Shown here piece by piece: positions 26,063 through 33,955 of a DNA stretch of 64,000 bases. The notes under the pieces were generated by a model. It had not been told where the DNA came from. It was given only the letters and a program-made list of their open reading frames with translations, and did not search any database. The position numbers were made by a program, and so were the translations under genes. The stretch is from NCBI GenBank assembly GCA_016710285.1, contig JADJXR010000001.1, positions 620,001 through 684,000 of the forward strand. Reading direction: 5' to 3'. The stretch's first letter is position 1. Each line of letters opens with the position of its first letter. The DNA is from Chlorobiota bacterium (GTDB lineage Bacteria; Bacteroidota; Ignavibacteria; OLB7).

Positions 26063-27673
26063 TTATTGAATGACCTTTGATGACCAGAACTCTTGCTCCA
26101 TTCCCCCTTCCATCCCTTTGAATTCCACCGCTAATTCGCGCCACACAACCGGATTGTTTGCCGCCAGGGCCATTAGCTTGGGAAGTTGTGGAGGGTTGTT
26201 CCACGCCGGGCGCATCCATTCCAGATAGTAGCCTTTGCTACGAACAAAAAACTGTGCGTTGCCGGCATCGTTCGTGCCAAACGAAGGTTGTGGGAAGATC
26301 AACGAGAACTGATCGCCGGGTAGGCTAAGCAGGTACTGCTGGTCATCCCCGCGAAGCTGGCGTATGGCAGCCGTGTCGGGGGTGCCGTTACGCTGCACAT
26401 CTATCGGATGCAAAACGGAGGGGACGCGCAACCCGACGATGGTGGCCAGCATTGCACAATCCAACCGCCAATGCCCTTGTGTTAGCCGCAACTTCACGCG
26501 CAGGCTATCCTTCGCGTTGGCGGCTGCAGGGATTGGCACCAGCATCAGGTTCCGCGCCAATGGCCCATATTCTTTGAAGGTCCCCACCGAATCCCACCGC
26601 TGGGCCGTGCTGTTCCAGACGAAACAATCAATTCCCCCCAACAGGTCTTCGGCACTGCGAAACGCATGGCGCAAGGACGAATCCGATTCAATAGCAGCAA
26701 AGACATCGGAAACAGAATGCCCCATCCAAGAAAGCGCAGTATAGAATAAGAATGTGGAGAGAAGGGATTGCCGGAAACCAAGGATAAGCGCGCCATTGCC
26801 TTGCGTTGGATACGGGAATTGCAGGGTGATCTCCTCGCGCAATTGAAGATTTTCGCCATTGGTTCGGCTGGTGCGTTCGTTGCCATCAAACTGGCTAAGC
26901 AACCACGCGGCATCACCTTCTTTTGCAGCGGCATGGCTTGGCGGGGTGATGTTCGTTACAGCGTAGAATTGCTGGTCGCTCCCCTGCACAATCTGCTCGC
27001 CGCTGTGGCACGGGACCGCAAGCAGCGCCACCGAATTCACAACGTGGGTTTCGTAGGCTTCGTTCTTCATCGTCAGCCGATGCCTGCCTTGCCGGTCAAC
27101 GATGGGCGGATGCTGCAATGGGTCGGTGTCCGCTGCCTCCAACGATGGCGCAATCGAACTTGAAAAACCTTCAGCATCGGCATAATGAACGCTGGTGGAA
27201 GGTCCGGAATAGAAGGTTGGGCAAGAACCGAAACAAGCCTTTGGATTAGTAATGCACGCAATGGTGATCGCTGCATTCATAACGGTGAGTTCCATTAGGT
27301 ATCCTGTCACCGCACCATCCAATGACTCAATCGGCCGGTTAGTCTCAATAATGGCAATGTCCGCAGCTTGCAACGCCACTGCACCGCTATCAATAAACAA
27401 GCGGTTGACGTCGTATCGGCTGGCAGCGCCCGTAACGGTTTTCCCTAGCGAGTCGGCGACCCACCCCGAAACGAACACAAAGACCTCCCCGTTTTTCATG
27501 TGAACCTTCAAATAATCAGGCGCGGGGTTGGCCGTATGGATCATTGTGTTCACATCGCTGTAAGTGCTGCGGAAGGTGTGCTGAAGGGTATGGGTGCAGC
27601 ATAATGCGCTAAGCATCAACAAACACAAACCCACAGCCCCCTTTTGCGTGAATGATAAGCCGGTGATTGCCAT
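26063..27673 (-). CDS. Unrecognised lipoprotein with CFGSCPTFY motif
   Basis: I cannot name a function. The 536 aa product has a signal peptide and lipobox-like SALCC (Cys at about 25-26). The N-terminal third resembles its neighbour's beta-rich part in style (YLKVHMKNGEVFVFVSGWVA, SGAVALQAADIAIIE). It then shows the compact motif NPKACFGSCPTFY at about residues 142-154, which I associate with uncharacterised secreted proteins of Bacteroidota relatives. The rest is beta-rich with no catalytic motif I can defend. It is first in a minus-strand pair with the gene ending at 25495. The start at 27673 sits directly at the signal peptide. Confidence 0.65.
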   Translation of the reverse strand: MAITGLSFTQKGAVGLCLLMLSALCCTHTLQHTFRSTYSDVNTMIHTANPAPDYLKVHMKNGEVFVFVSGWVADSLGKTVTGAASRYDVNRLFIDSGAVALQAADIAIIETNRPIESLDGAVTGYLMELTVMNAAITIACITNPKACFGSCPTFYSGPSTSVHYADAEGFSSSIAPSLEAADTDPLQHPPIVDRQGRHRLTMKNEAYETHVVNSVALLAVPCHSGEQIVQGSDQQFYAVTNITPPSHAAAKEGDAAWLLSQFDGNERTSRTNGENLQLREEITLQFPYPTQGNGALILGFRQSLLSTFLFYTALSWMGHSVSDVFAAIESDSSLRHAFRSAEDLLGGIDCFVWNSTAQRWDSVGTFKEYGPLARNLMLVPIPAAANAKDSLRVKLRLTQGHWRLDCAMLATIVGLRVPSVLHPIDVQRNGTPDTAAIRQLRGDDQQYLLSLPGDQFSLIFPQPSFGTNDAGNAQFFVRSKGYYLEWMRPAWNNPPQLPKLMALAANNPVVWRELAVEFKGMEGGMEQEFWSSKVIQ

Positions 27674-27834
27674 AGCCGATGGTAGATTAGATTGAACCGT
27701 GTTGAAGCCCGTACAAACTTCATCAATCGCACGTCCGGCAATGTCATGGCTTTGTCAAAGAGATGTCGGTAATCTATGCCCTCCTGAATCTGAAGCTGAC
27801 TTTGTAAGATTCTTCAGCCGCAATTCCCCAACTG

Positions 27835-27864
27835 TTGGCGGGATGTGGGGCATGGGTGTATATT
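27835..27864 (+). promoter_or_regulatory. Probable sigma-70-like promoter of tRNA-Ser
   Basis: A -35-like TTGGCG (27835-27840) and a -10-like TATATT (27859-27864) are separated by 18 bases and lie about 16 bases before the first base of the tRNA. No other gene could use it. Confidence 0.45.
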
Positions 27865-27880
27865 GGGTTCCGGTTTTCAC

Positions 27881-27962
27881 GGAGGGCTCGCATAATGGTA
27901 TTGCAGCGGTCTTGAAAACCGCCGGGCGCAAGCCTGTGGGGGTTCGAGTCCCTCGCCCTCCG
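27881..27962 (+). tRNA. tRNA-Ser (anticodon UGA)
   Basis: The 82-base sequence folds as a type II tRNA. The acceptor stem pairs GGAGGGC with GCCCTCC, with discriminator G. The anticodon arm is GCGGT-CTTGAAA-ACCGC with anticodon TGA. A long variable arm follows (around gggcgcaagcct), and the T arm has loop TTCGAGT. The long variable arm and discriminator G are serine identity features. CCA is not encoded. Confidence 0.95.
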
Positions 27963-28134
27963 CTCACGTAACGTCGTTGGAATCGCCAAAGCGGCGGCCA
28001 GTGCAGCCTATTTCATCGCTTGCTGGCCTCCGCTTCTGTTTCGCAACAATCGGCTTGTTATTTTCGGTGCGTTTCCGGTGCGATTGCCATTTCCGCCAAG
28101 CAACAACAGCAACGTCTGCATCCATTGCTTCGAT

Positions 28135-28713
28135 ATGCCCAGACTTCCGCACAACTTCCGCCAACCCCTTCTGTTTGGGACCCTGTTGCTGGCCCTGGCA
28201 ACCCTTAGCGGCTGCTTGCTTGCCGAACGGAAAATCTACCGCTTCACCCTGAACCCCGACGGCAGCGGAAGCGGCAGCATCACCTTCTACAACGTGATGT
28301 CGGTGGAGGAGGAGTCGGAGGATGCCAGCGTTAAGGATTTCACCGACCTGAAGGAACGCTATCTGAAGGGAACAGAGTTCGAGGACCAACGCCCCGGGCT
28401 GACCAACGTGAAAAAACGCCTGTTCGAAGAAAATGGAACCCTGTGCGGGGAGTTCACCTTCGACTTCGCTTCCTACCAAGATGTTGGCCTGTACCGCTTT
28501 GAAGGAAAAGGTCCCTTCATGTATTTCACCCGCCCGGGTGATTTCAATCCTGAAATCTATCTCCGCTCCAACGGGACCTACGGCGGCGAAACCATGCCGG
28601 TCGTGTTTTGGCCGGAGGGAACCACCCGCATCGAGATGGAGGCCATGTACGACAAGCCGGAGCGGAAAGCAACATCGCTTCTCGGCTTGTACAAACGGTA
28701 TGGCGACGACTGA
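28135..28713 (+). CDS. Uncharacterised lipoprotein
   Basis: I do not recognise the family. The start at 28135 gives a signal peptide with lipobox LATLSGC (Cys at about residue 27), and the mature part is about 165 aa. It reads as a mostly beta protein (KIYRFTLNPDGSGSGSITFY, GTLCGEFTFDFASYQDVGLY), a pattern seen in lipid-anchored proteins whose precursors end with a predicted beta strand pair. An upstream start at 28078 would put about 19 non-signal residues before it. The Nif3-like gene starts 11 bases downstream. Confidence 0.7.
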   Translation: MPRLPHNFRQPLLFGTLLLALATLSGCLLAERKIYRFTLNPDGSGSGSITFYNVMSVEEESEDASVKDFTDLKERYLKGTEFEDQRPGLTNVKKRLFEENGTLCGEFTFDFASYQDVGLYRFEGKGPFMYFTRPGDFNPEIYLRSNGTYGGETMPVVFWPEGTTRIEMEAMYDKPERKATSLLGLYKRYGDD

Positions 28714-28724
28714 TCCCGCACGCA

Positions 28725-29534
28725 ATGCTCATCTCCCAGTTCCTTCAAGAATTTCACCAAGAACTCCCCCTGTCGTTGGCAATGGCCGATGACCCCGTGG
28801 GGGTGCAGATTCTTGTTGAAGATCGCCCGCTGACCAACGTTGCCGTTGCCTACGAACTGGACGAGCCGACGATTGACCGCGCGATCCAAGAACATGCCGA
28901 ACTGGTTGTGGCATTTCACCCCCTGATCTATCCATCGCTGAAACGTATCACCGGCGCAACCCGAGTGGAGCGTTGCGTGGCGCGGTTGATTACCGAGCGG
29001 ATGGGGCTGCTGATTGTTCACACTGCGTTCGACGCGCACCCGAACGGCACAAGCGCGCTGTTTGCCCAGGCGCTTGGTTGCGCCAACATTGCGCCGCTTC
29101 AACCCGTGGCGATTCTGCCGAACGGAGGGATGGGGGCCATTGGAACTTTGGAACACCCGCTGACGCTGGAAGAATTGGCCAAGCAGGTTTGCGCGGTCTG
29201 CAAGGTTCCCACCGTGCGCGTTTCGGTTCCTGCGGGAAGCCGCGCCGATGCGGTGATTCGCCAAGTGGGAGTGTTGGGGGGAAGCGGGATGAGTTTTTAC
29301 GACAGCGCGGTGCAAGCCGGGGCCGATGTCTTCATCACTGCCGACGTGCGCTACCACGGGTTCCACAGCGCGAACGACCGAATCCCAGTGATTGACCCCG
29401 GGCATTTCGAGACAGAAATCTTTGTGGTTGATGGCGTGGCCCGATTGCTACAAACCACAGTGGAACGCACCGGAGCGGCCATTGCCGTGCACCCGCTTCA
29501 CGAGGGGACCAACCCGGTTCGGTACCTCAGCTAA
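28725..29534 (+). CDS. Nif3-like dinuclear metal centre protein (DUF34)
   Basis: Member of the widely conserved Nif3/YbgI family, which forms toroidal hexamers with a two-metal site; a GTP cyclohydrolase-like or stress role has been proposed but is not settled. The 269 aa product shows DDPVGVQILVEDRP near the N-terminus, then VVAFHPLIYPSLKRI with the first metal His, and HTAFDAHPNGT with another metal-ligand pair. The C-terminal DVFITADVRYHGFHSA and VDGVARLLQ segments also match. The start at 28725 is favoured because the longer frame only overlaps the lipoprotein gene. Confidence 0.88.
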   Translation: MLISQFLQEFHQELPLSLAMADDPVGVQILVEDRPLTNVAVAYELDEPTIDRAIQEHAELVVAFHPLIYPSLKRITGATRVERCVARLITERMGLLIVHTAFDAHPNGTSALFAQALGCANIAPLQPVAILPNGGMGAIGTLEHPLTLEELAKQVCAVCKVPTVRVSVPAGSRADAVIRQVGVLGGSGMSFYDSAVQAGADVFITADVRYHGFHSANDRIPVIDPGHFETEIFVVDGVARLLQTTVERTGAAIAVHPLHEGTNPVRYLS

Positions 29535-29583
29535 TACTTTTCAGAACGCAAACAGCATTACCATTCAGGAGGCATAGAACACC

Positions 29584-30315
29584 GTGGATGAAGAACTAAA
29601 AAAACTGTACCAGCTCCAACGGGTTGATCTGGAGCTTGATGAGCTTGACGATCGCGGCGGTGAGCTTCCGACCGAGGTGGAAGCATTGAAGAAACGGGGC
29701 GACGCGCTAAAAATCGCTGCTGCAACCGAGGAGAAGAAACTGCGCGAGCTGCGGAAATCCCGCACCGACACGCACGCCGAAATGCAAAGCCTTACCGAAC
29801 GGAAACGCACCCTGAACGAACGCTTGCGCACCGTCAGGAACAACCGCGAATACGACGCAACCACCACCGAGATTGAAGCCGCCGATGCCGAGGAGCAACG
29901 CCTTGCGCGCTACTTGGTGACGCTGGACACGCAGGAGGCAACGGTTATCAAGGACATTGACACCTTAAGCCGCCAGCGCGACGAAGCAATCCGCGAGCAT
30001 GAGGAAAAAAGCAGTGTGATGGCCACCATCCGCGAAACCAACGCCGATGAGATCACCGCGCTGAAGGAGAAAAAGGCAGAGATGGTTGGGCAAATCTCCC
30101 CCGACCTTCTGCGCAAGTACGAACACATCCGCAACGCCTACTCCGATGCCGTGGTGAAGGTCCGCAAAGGGGCCTGCAGCGGGTGCTTCCGCGCACTGCC
30201 GCCGCAAACGTTGGTGGAGATGCGCCGTGGCGAGCAACTGTTCACCTGCCAACACTGCCACCGGATTGTGGTGCTGGAAGAACTGGTGGCCCCGCCAACC
30301 GTGGCAACAGAGTAA
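29584..30315 (+). CDS. Coiled-coil protein with C4 zinc ribbon (DUF164 / CdsZ-like)
   Basis: The 243 aa product begins with a long, highly charged coiled coil (about residues 1-190; repeated KK/EE/RK heptads such as EEKKLRELRKSRTDTHAEMQ). It ends with a four-Cys zinc ribbon, CSGCFRALPP...LFTCQHC (about 198-227). This layout is the bacterial DUF164 family, whose role (nucleic acid or secretion-substrate binding) is poorly defined. GTG is the start; CAGGAGG lies upstream. It is often found next to Nif3 genes, as here. RNase P RNA follows about 50 bases after the stop. Confidence 0.88.
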   Translation: MDEELKKLYQLQRVDLELDELDDRGGELPTEVEALKKRGDALKIAAATEEKKLRELRKSRTDTHAEMQSLTERKRTLNERLRTVRNNREYDATTTEIEAADAEEQRLARYLVTLDTQEATVIKDIDTLSRQRDEAIREHEEKSSVMATIRETNADEITALKEKKAEMVGQISPDLLRKYEHIRNAYSDAVVKVRKGACSGCFRALPPQTLVEMRRGEQLFTCQHCHRIVVLEELVAPPTVATE

Positions 30316-30364
30316 CGTTTTTTACGCCCGCACAGGCGGACCGATTCTGCTCCTTGACAATTCA

Positions 30365-30813
30365 GACATCCGGAGTGTGTTGGGCAGCCGCTGTTGCCCC
30401 CGAACCAACGGGGCCGCAACAGAGGAACGTCCGAACTCCACAGGGCGGCGTGCCGGCTAACGGCCGGGCGTTCAATTGCTGGCTTCCGCCAGCGAAAGGC
30501 GACGGAAAGTGCAACAGAAAAAATACCGCCCCGGTCCCATAAGGATCGGGGTAAGGGTGAAAAGGTGAGGTAAGAGCTTACCGCGTTGCGGGCAACCGCA
30601 ACGGCAGTGCAAACCCCACGCGGAGCAAGGCCAAATAGGGCATCGGAACGGGGCGGCCCGCCTTTGAATCGCTTCCCCCAACGGAAGCGGTTCCCGATGC
30701 CGGGTAGGCTGCTGGAGCGGATTGAGCAATCATCCGCCAAGATCAATGGCTGCCTCCCTTTTGCCGCATGGCAAGGAAGACAGAATTCGGCGTACAAACA
30801 CGCTTCGGATGTC
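30365..30813 (+). ncRNA. rnpB: RNase P RNA, bacterial type A
   Basis: Catalytic RNA that trims the 5' leader of pre-tRNAs. The universally conserved core is present: gaggaacgtccgaac...cacagggc (P4 5' side), gaaagtgcaacagaaa, aggtgaggtaagagcttacc, and the 3' partner gacagaattcggc. The ends were set from P1, where gacatccggagtgtgttg (from 30365) pairs with caaacacgcttcggatgtc (to 30813). P2 also pairs (gggcagcc with ggctgcct). A pseudoknot-like P8/P9 region and the usual P3 stem (gttgcccccg...ggggccgcaac) are visible. Length is about 449 nt. Confidence 0.93.
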
Positions 30814-30874
30814 GTTTATTTCTTTCGCTCTCTCTCTCACGTTCCCACTCATCGTTTCTTCTGGCACAACTACC

Positions 30875-31195
30875 GTGAACGACCGGCTTTCCCAGATGCT
30901 CCAATTCCTGGAGCAGGACCCCAACGACAGTTTCGCCCGATACGCCGTCGCGCTGGAGTATGCCAGCCGCAAGCAATCGGGGGACGCAATCGCCATGTTG
31001 GTGGAGCTTCGGCAGCGGGACCCGGAGTATGTTGCGCTCTACTATCAGCTTGGCGGGTTGTACGCTTCGGCGGAGCGGATGGAGGAGGCCGAAGAGGCCT
31101 ACCGTACCGGAATCGCGGTGGCAATCCGCAACAACGATCGCCACACCGCTGCCGAGATAGAGGCCGCGCTGGACGAACTTGACGCGCTACGCTGA
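30875..31195 (+). CDS. Small TPR-like protein
   Basis: A 106 aa all-helical protein with two to three tetratricopeptide repeats (NDSFARYAVALEYASRKQSG, VALYYQLGGLYASAERMEEA, AEEAYRTGIAVA). These repeats mediate protein-protein contacts, and the partner is unknown. I place the start at GTG 30875, which begins directly before the first repeat as in relatives. A longer frame opens at ATG 30809, but it overlaps the 3' end of RNase P RNA. The last 9 bases overlap the convergent DUF2520 gene. Confidence 0.7.
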   Translation: MNDRLSQMLQFLEQDPNDSFARYAVALEYASRKQSGDAIAMLVELRQRDPEYVALYYQLGGLYASAERMEEAEEAYRTGIAVAIRNNDRHTAAEIEAALDELDALR

Positions 31196-32059
31196 ATCCC
31201 CTTCCTCGCTTCCCAAAACGCTCTCCCACTCCTGCGAAACCTCGCCAAAACGGAGTTGCACGGTTGTTCGGCAAAGCTGCCGGAACATTGCTGCCCCTTC
31301 CGGCAACGCTTCTTTCACCCCCTGCAATTGGCGGCGAACCACTTCAAGATCGCCCCGGGCAATCGGGCCGGTTAAGGCTTCGGCAAGGGTGGATATCTCC
31401 ATTCGCTGCGCGCTTTCTTGAAGGAATCGGGTGACGGTTTGGCGTGCGGCATCGTCGGGCAATCCGGCGGCGCGGTACAGGTCCGCCGCAACGGCATGAA
31501 GGGTCATGGAAAGATTGGAGGCAAGGGAAGCTGCGGCATGGTACAGGTGAAGGAGTTCGGAAGGGACGGTGACGAATCGCGGGAAAATCCCTGCCAACAG
31601 GGATTCGGCAACGGAGCGGGCGGTTTGGCTTGGCGGCTCAATCCGCCACGTGATCCCCGCCGGAATCGCCGCCAGCCCGTTCAGCGAGGCGTTGGGATGA
31701 AGCACCATTGCCGTCGCGCCCCGCTGGGAAAGGGGCCGCAGGACCTCCACCGACTGCGCCCCTGAGGAATGGATGACCGTTACTCCATCCCACTGGTCCC
31801 GCAGCCCTGCAATCGTCTCCGCAACGCTGGCGATTGCCGAATCGGAGACGGCCAGCCAAAGGTAATCCACCGGAAGTTCGGCCAGTTGCTCCAGCCGAAG
31901 TGGCGGGGCCTCAAAAAAAAATTTCGCGTTCCCCGTAACGCTTCGGCTGGATAGCAGTGCAACGCGCTGGTTCTGAAAAGTGTGCAACAAGGCATGGGCA
32001 AGCCGCCCGGTGCCAACAATTGCAAGCCGTGCTGCCGGATGTAAAGCAATTTCAGCCAT
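31187..32059 (-). CDS. Rossmann-fold protein with DUF2520 domain
   Basis: The 290 aa product begins with a dinucleotide-binding segment, ARLAIVGTGRLAHALLHTF (GxGxxA pattern). A second strand and an LWLAVSDSAIASVAE motif follow, as in F420/NADP oxidoreductase-like and ketopantoate-reductase-like folds, and the C-terminal half is the all-helical DUF2520 domain (SELLHLYHAAASLASNLSM). It is a conserved bacterial gene with no agreed substrate. Its 3' end overlaps the TPR gene by 9 bases. In related genomes it tends to occur near pantothenate or methyltransferase genes, but none is present here. Confidence 0.85.
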   Translation of the reverse strand: MAEIALHPAARLAIVGTGRLAHALLHTFQNQRVALLSSRSVTGNAKFFFEAPPLRLEQLAELPVDYLWLAVSDSAIASVAETIAGLRDQWDGVTVIHSSGAQSVEVLRPLSQRGATAMVLHPNASLNGLAAIPAGITWRIEPPSQTARSVAESLLAGIFPRFVTVPSELLHLYHAAASLASNLSMTLHAVAADLYRAAGLPDDAARQTVTRFLQESAQRMEISTLAEALTGPIARGDLEVVRRQLQGVKEALPEGAAMFRQLCRTTVQLRFGEVSQEWESVLGSEEGDSA

Positions 32060-32221
32060 GTGTGCGGCCTATTAGAATCAGGGTTGTCGTTCCTTCTGCG
32101 GAAAAACATTTTCCCGCCCCCCTTGTTGGGATTGGAACGAAAACATGTATTTTCGCAAACGTTACTTCGAAACAGGTATCGCCAAGATACCATAACCAAC
32201 TCATCAACAGTTCAATCTGAC

Positions 32222-32443
32222 ATGAAGTTCAAAGCACTTCTCCTTCCTGCAATTGTCGCTCTGGCATTGGTCTCCTGCGGCAAGAAAGCTGACGCACCTG
32301 CTGCCGACACGACCGCAGCACCAGCTCCGGCAGCTACAACACCAGCTCCGGCACCGGCTCCGGCACCAGAAGCAACAACGCCAGCACCGGCCACCGGTGA
32401 CTCGGCCGCTGCAAAGCCAGCCGACACCGCAGCAAAGCACTAA
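32222..32443 (+). CDS. Small Pro/Ala-rich lipoprotein
   Basis: A 73 aa product with a signal peptide and clear lipobox ALVSC (Cys19), followed by a low-complexity tail rich in Ala, Pro and Thr. The tail has irregular APAPA/TTPAPA repeats and a few Asp/Glu/Lys. No domain is recognisable. Such tails usually act as a flexible spacer between the membrane anchor and the cell wall or outer face. A strong hairpin terminator follows, so the gene is probably monocistronic. The start at 32222 is the only one that gives the signal peptide. Confidence 0.7.
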   Translation: MKFKALLLPAIVALALVSCGKKADAPAADTTAAPAPAATTPAPAPAPAPEATTPAPATGDSAAAKPADTAAKH

Positions 32444-32461
32444 GTTCGCTTCCAGCGAAGC

Positions 32462-32500
32462 AATCCCCCGCTTGGTGATACCATGCGGGGGATTTTCGTT
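32462..32500 (+). terminator. Intrinsic terminator after small lipoprotein
   Basis: A 10-base perfect stem, aatcccccgc (32462-32471) with gcgggggatt (32485-32494), is followed by ttcgtttt. It separates the lipoprotein from the DUF1015 gene. Confidence 0.85.
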
Positions 32501-32569
32501 TTCGCTTCAGCCTTCGGTTTTGTTCGCCGTTCCTTGCGGGTTCCACTACTAACCTATCCAGCACGCGCC

Positions 32570-33856
32570 ATGCCAACGCTTTCGCCATTCCGTCCGCTTC
32601 GCTTCAATCCCGAATTCTTCTCCAATCTTGGCCTGCTGATTTCGCCCCCGTACGACGTTATTGGCCCTGCACTCCGCGAACAGCTGGCCGAGCAAGCCCC
32701 GTTCAACATCGTCCGGCTGATTCTTCCCGCCGGCAGCCAGCCGTACGCCGAAGCAAGCCAGCTGCTGGCTGATTGGAAGCAGAGCGGCGTGGTGGTGCAA
32801 GACCCCCAAGAAGCCATTTATCCCTACCGCCAAACCTTCACCCACCCGCAAACTAACCAGCGGATTGTGCGGACCGGGTTCATGGCAACGCTGCGGCTTG
32901 CCCCTTTTTCTGCGGGGGAGATTTTGCCGCACGAACGCACCCTTAGCGGCCCCAAACAGGATCGCCTGCGGCTGATGCTGGCAACCCACGCCAACCTTGA
33001 ACCAATCTTCGGAATCTACGCCGACCCAGCCGGGGCAACCACTGCGGTGCTGAACGCAGCCACCAAGCAGGAACTTCCAACGATTGATGCGATGGACAGC
33101 GAAGGCATTCGGCACGAAGTCTGGCAGATGACCGAGGCGGAGACGATTCAGCAACTGAAGACGCACCTTCAGGGAAATCCCGCTTTTATCGTGGATGGGC
33201 ACCACCGCTACGAGACCGCGCTCCGATACCAAGAACTTGCTCGGGAAGGAAGCAATGAGCCGATTGGGGCGTTGCCCTGCGATTGGATTATGATCTTCCT
33301 TGCCCCAATGAACGACCCCGGATTGCTGATTTTGCCGACGCACCGGCTGGTGCATTCCCTTCCTACTTTCAACTTCGGCCAAGTATTGGAGCAGCTTCGG
33401 GAAGATTTTTTGGTGACGACCCCGGTAGCCCCTGCCGACGGGCTTGCACTGCTGCAGCAACACGAATCGCGCCCCAGCTACTTGCTTTCCGATGGCAACG
33501 TTTGTGCGGTGGTGGTGGCAAAGGATTCCGAAACGGCCACGCGCCTTACTTCCCCCGAAAATCCCGCAGCCGTTCGCAGCTTGGATGTTAGCCTGCTGCA
33601 CGATCATCTTTTTGAGCGGCTGTTAGGAATCACGCAACAACAGCAGCTGGAGCAGACCAACCTACGCTACGTCAAGAACGCCACCGAAGCATTGGCCGCC
33701 CCAGGAACCAACGGCGTGCAGCTTGCGGTCCTGATGAATCCAACACGGTTGGAGCAGGTTGTGGAGGTGGCAACATCCGGCGGAGTGATGCCGCAGAAAA
33801 GCACGTTTTTCTACCCGAAGCTGGCCAGCGGCTTGCTGATGAATCCGCTTGGGTGA
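32570..33856 (+). CDS. DUF1015 family protein
   Basis: The 428 aa cytoplasmic protein is a full-length DUF1015 member. It starts with FRPLRFNPEFF and LISPPYDVIGP, then shows LPHERTLSGPKQDRL, the invariant FIVDGHHRYETAL (about residues 207-219) and the terminal FFYPKLASGLLMNPL. The family is often genetically linked to serine or phosphoserine metabolism, and the reaction has not been shown to my knowledge. No serA or serC is present here. The start at 32570 excludes a 29-residue hydrophobic extension encoded by the terminator hairpin region. Confidence 0.87.
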   Translation: MPTLSPFRPLRFNPEFFSNLGLLISPPYDVIGPALREQLAEQAPFNIVRLILPAGSQPYAEASQLLADWKQSGVVVQDPQEAIYPYRQTFTHPQTNQRIVRTGFMATLRLAPFSAGEILPHERTLSGPKQDRLRLMLATHANLEPIFGIYADPAGATTAVLNAATKQELPTIDAMDSEGIRHEVWQMTEAETIQQLKTHLQGNPAFIVDGHHRYETALRYQELAREGSNEPIGALPCDWIMIFLAPMNDPGLLILPTHRLVHSLPTFNFGQVLEQLREDFLVTTPVAPADGLALLQQHESRPSYLLSDGNVCAVVVAKDSETATRLTSPENPAAVRSLDVSLLHDHLFERLLGITQQQQLEQTNLRYVKNATEALAAPGTNGVQLAVLMNPTRLEQVVEVATSGGVMPQKSTFFYPKLASGLLMNPLG

Positions 33857-33890
33857 GAATGCAAGAAGAGAGAGAAATGGTGGAAACAGA

Positions 33891-33930
33891 ACAGCCCCCA
33901 CGCTTCGCTGCGTGGGGGCTGTCTTTTTTT
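33891..33930. terminator. Bidirectional terminator between DUF1015 and DegP genes
   Basis: A 13-base perfect stem, acagcccccacgc (33891-33903) with gcgtgggggctgt (33910-33922), closed by a ttcgct loop, is followed by seven T on the plus strand. The two flanking genes converge on it. Confidence 0.88.
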
Positions 33931-33955
33931 CCGTTGGCGTGATTTGGCGGGGAAG

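Noticed and set aside
27881..27962. tRNA-Ser as an integration site for a genomic island
   Set aside because: No direct repeat of the tRNA 3' end and no integrase next to it; the recombinase at 37205 is about 9 kb away among housekeeping genes.
32222..32443. Antifreeze-like or collagen-like protein
   Set aside because: The Pro/Ala/Thr tail is too irregular for either; a plain spacer lipoprotein is sufficient.
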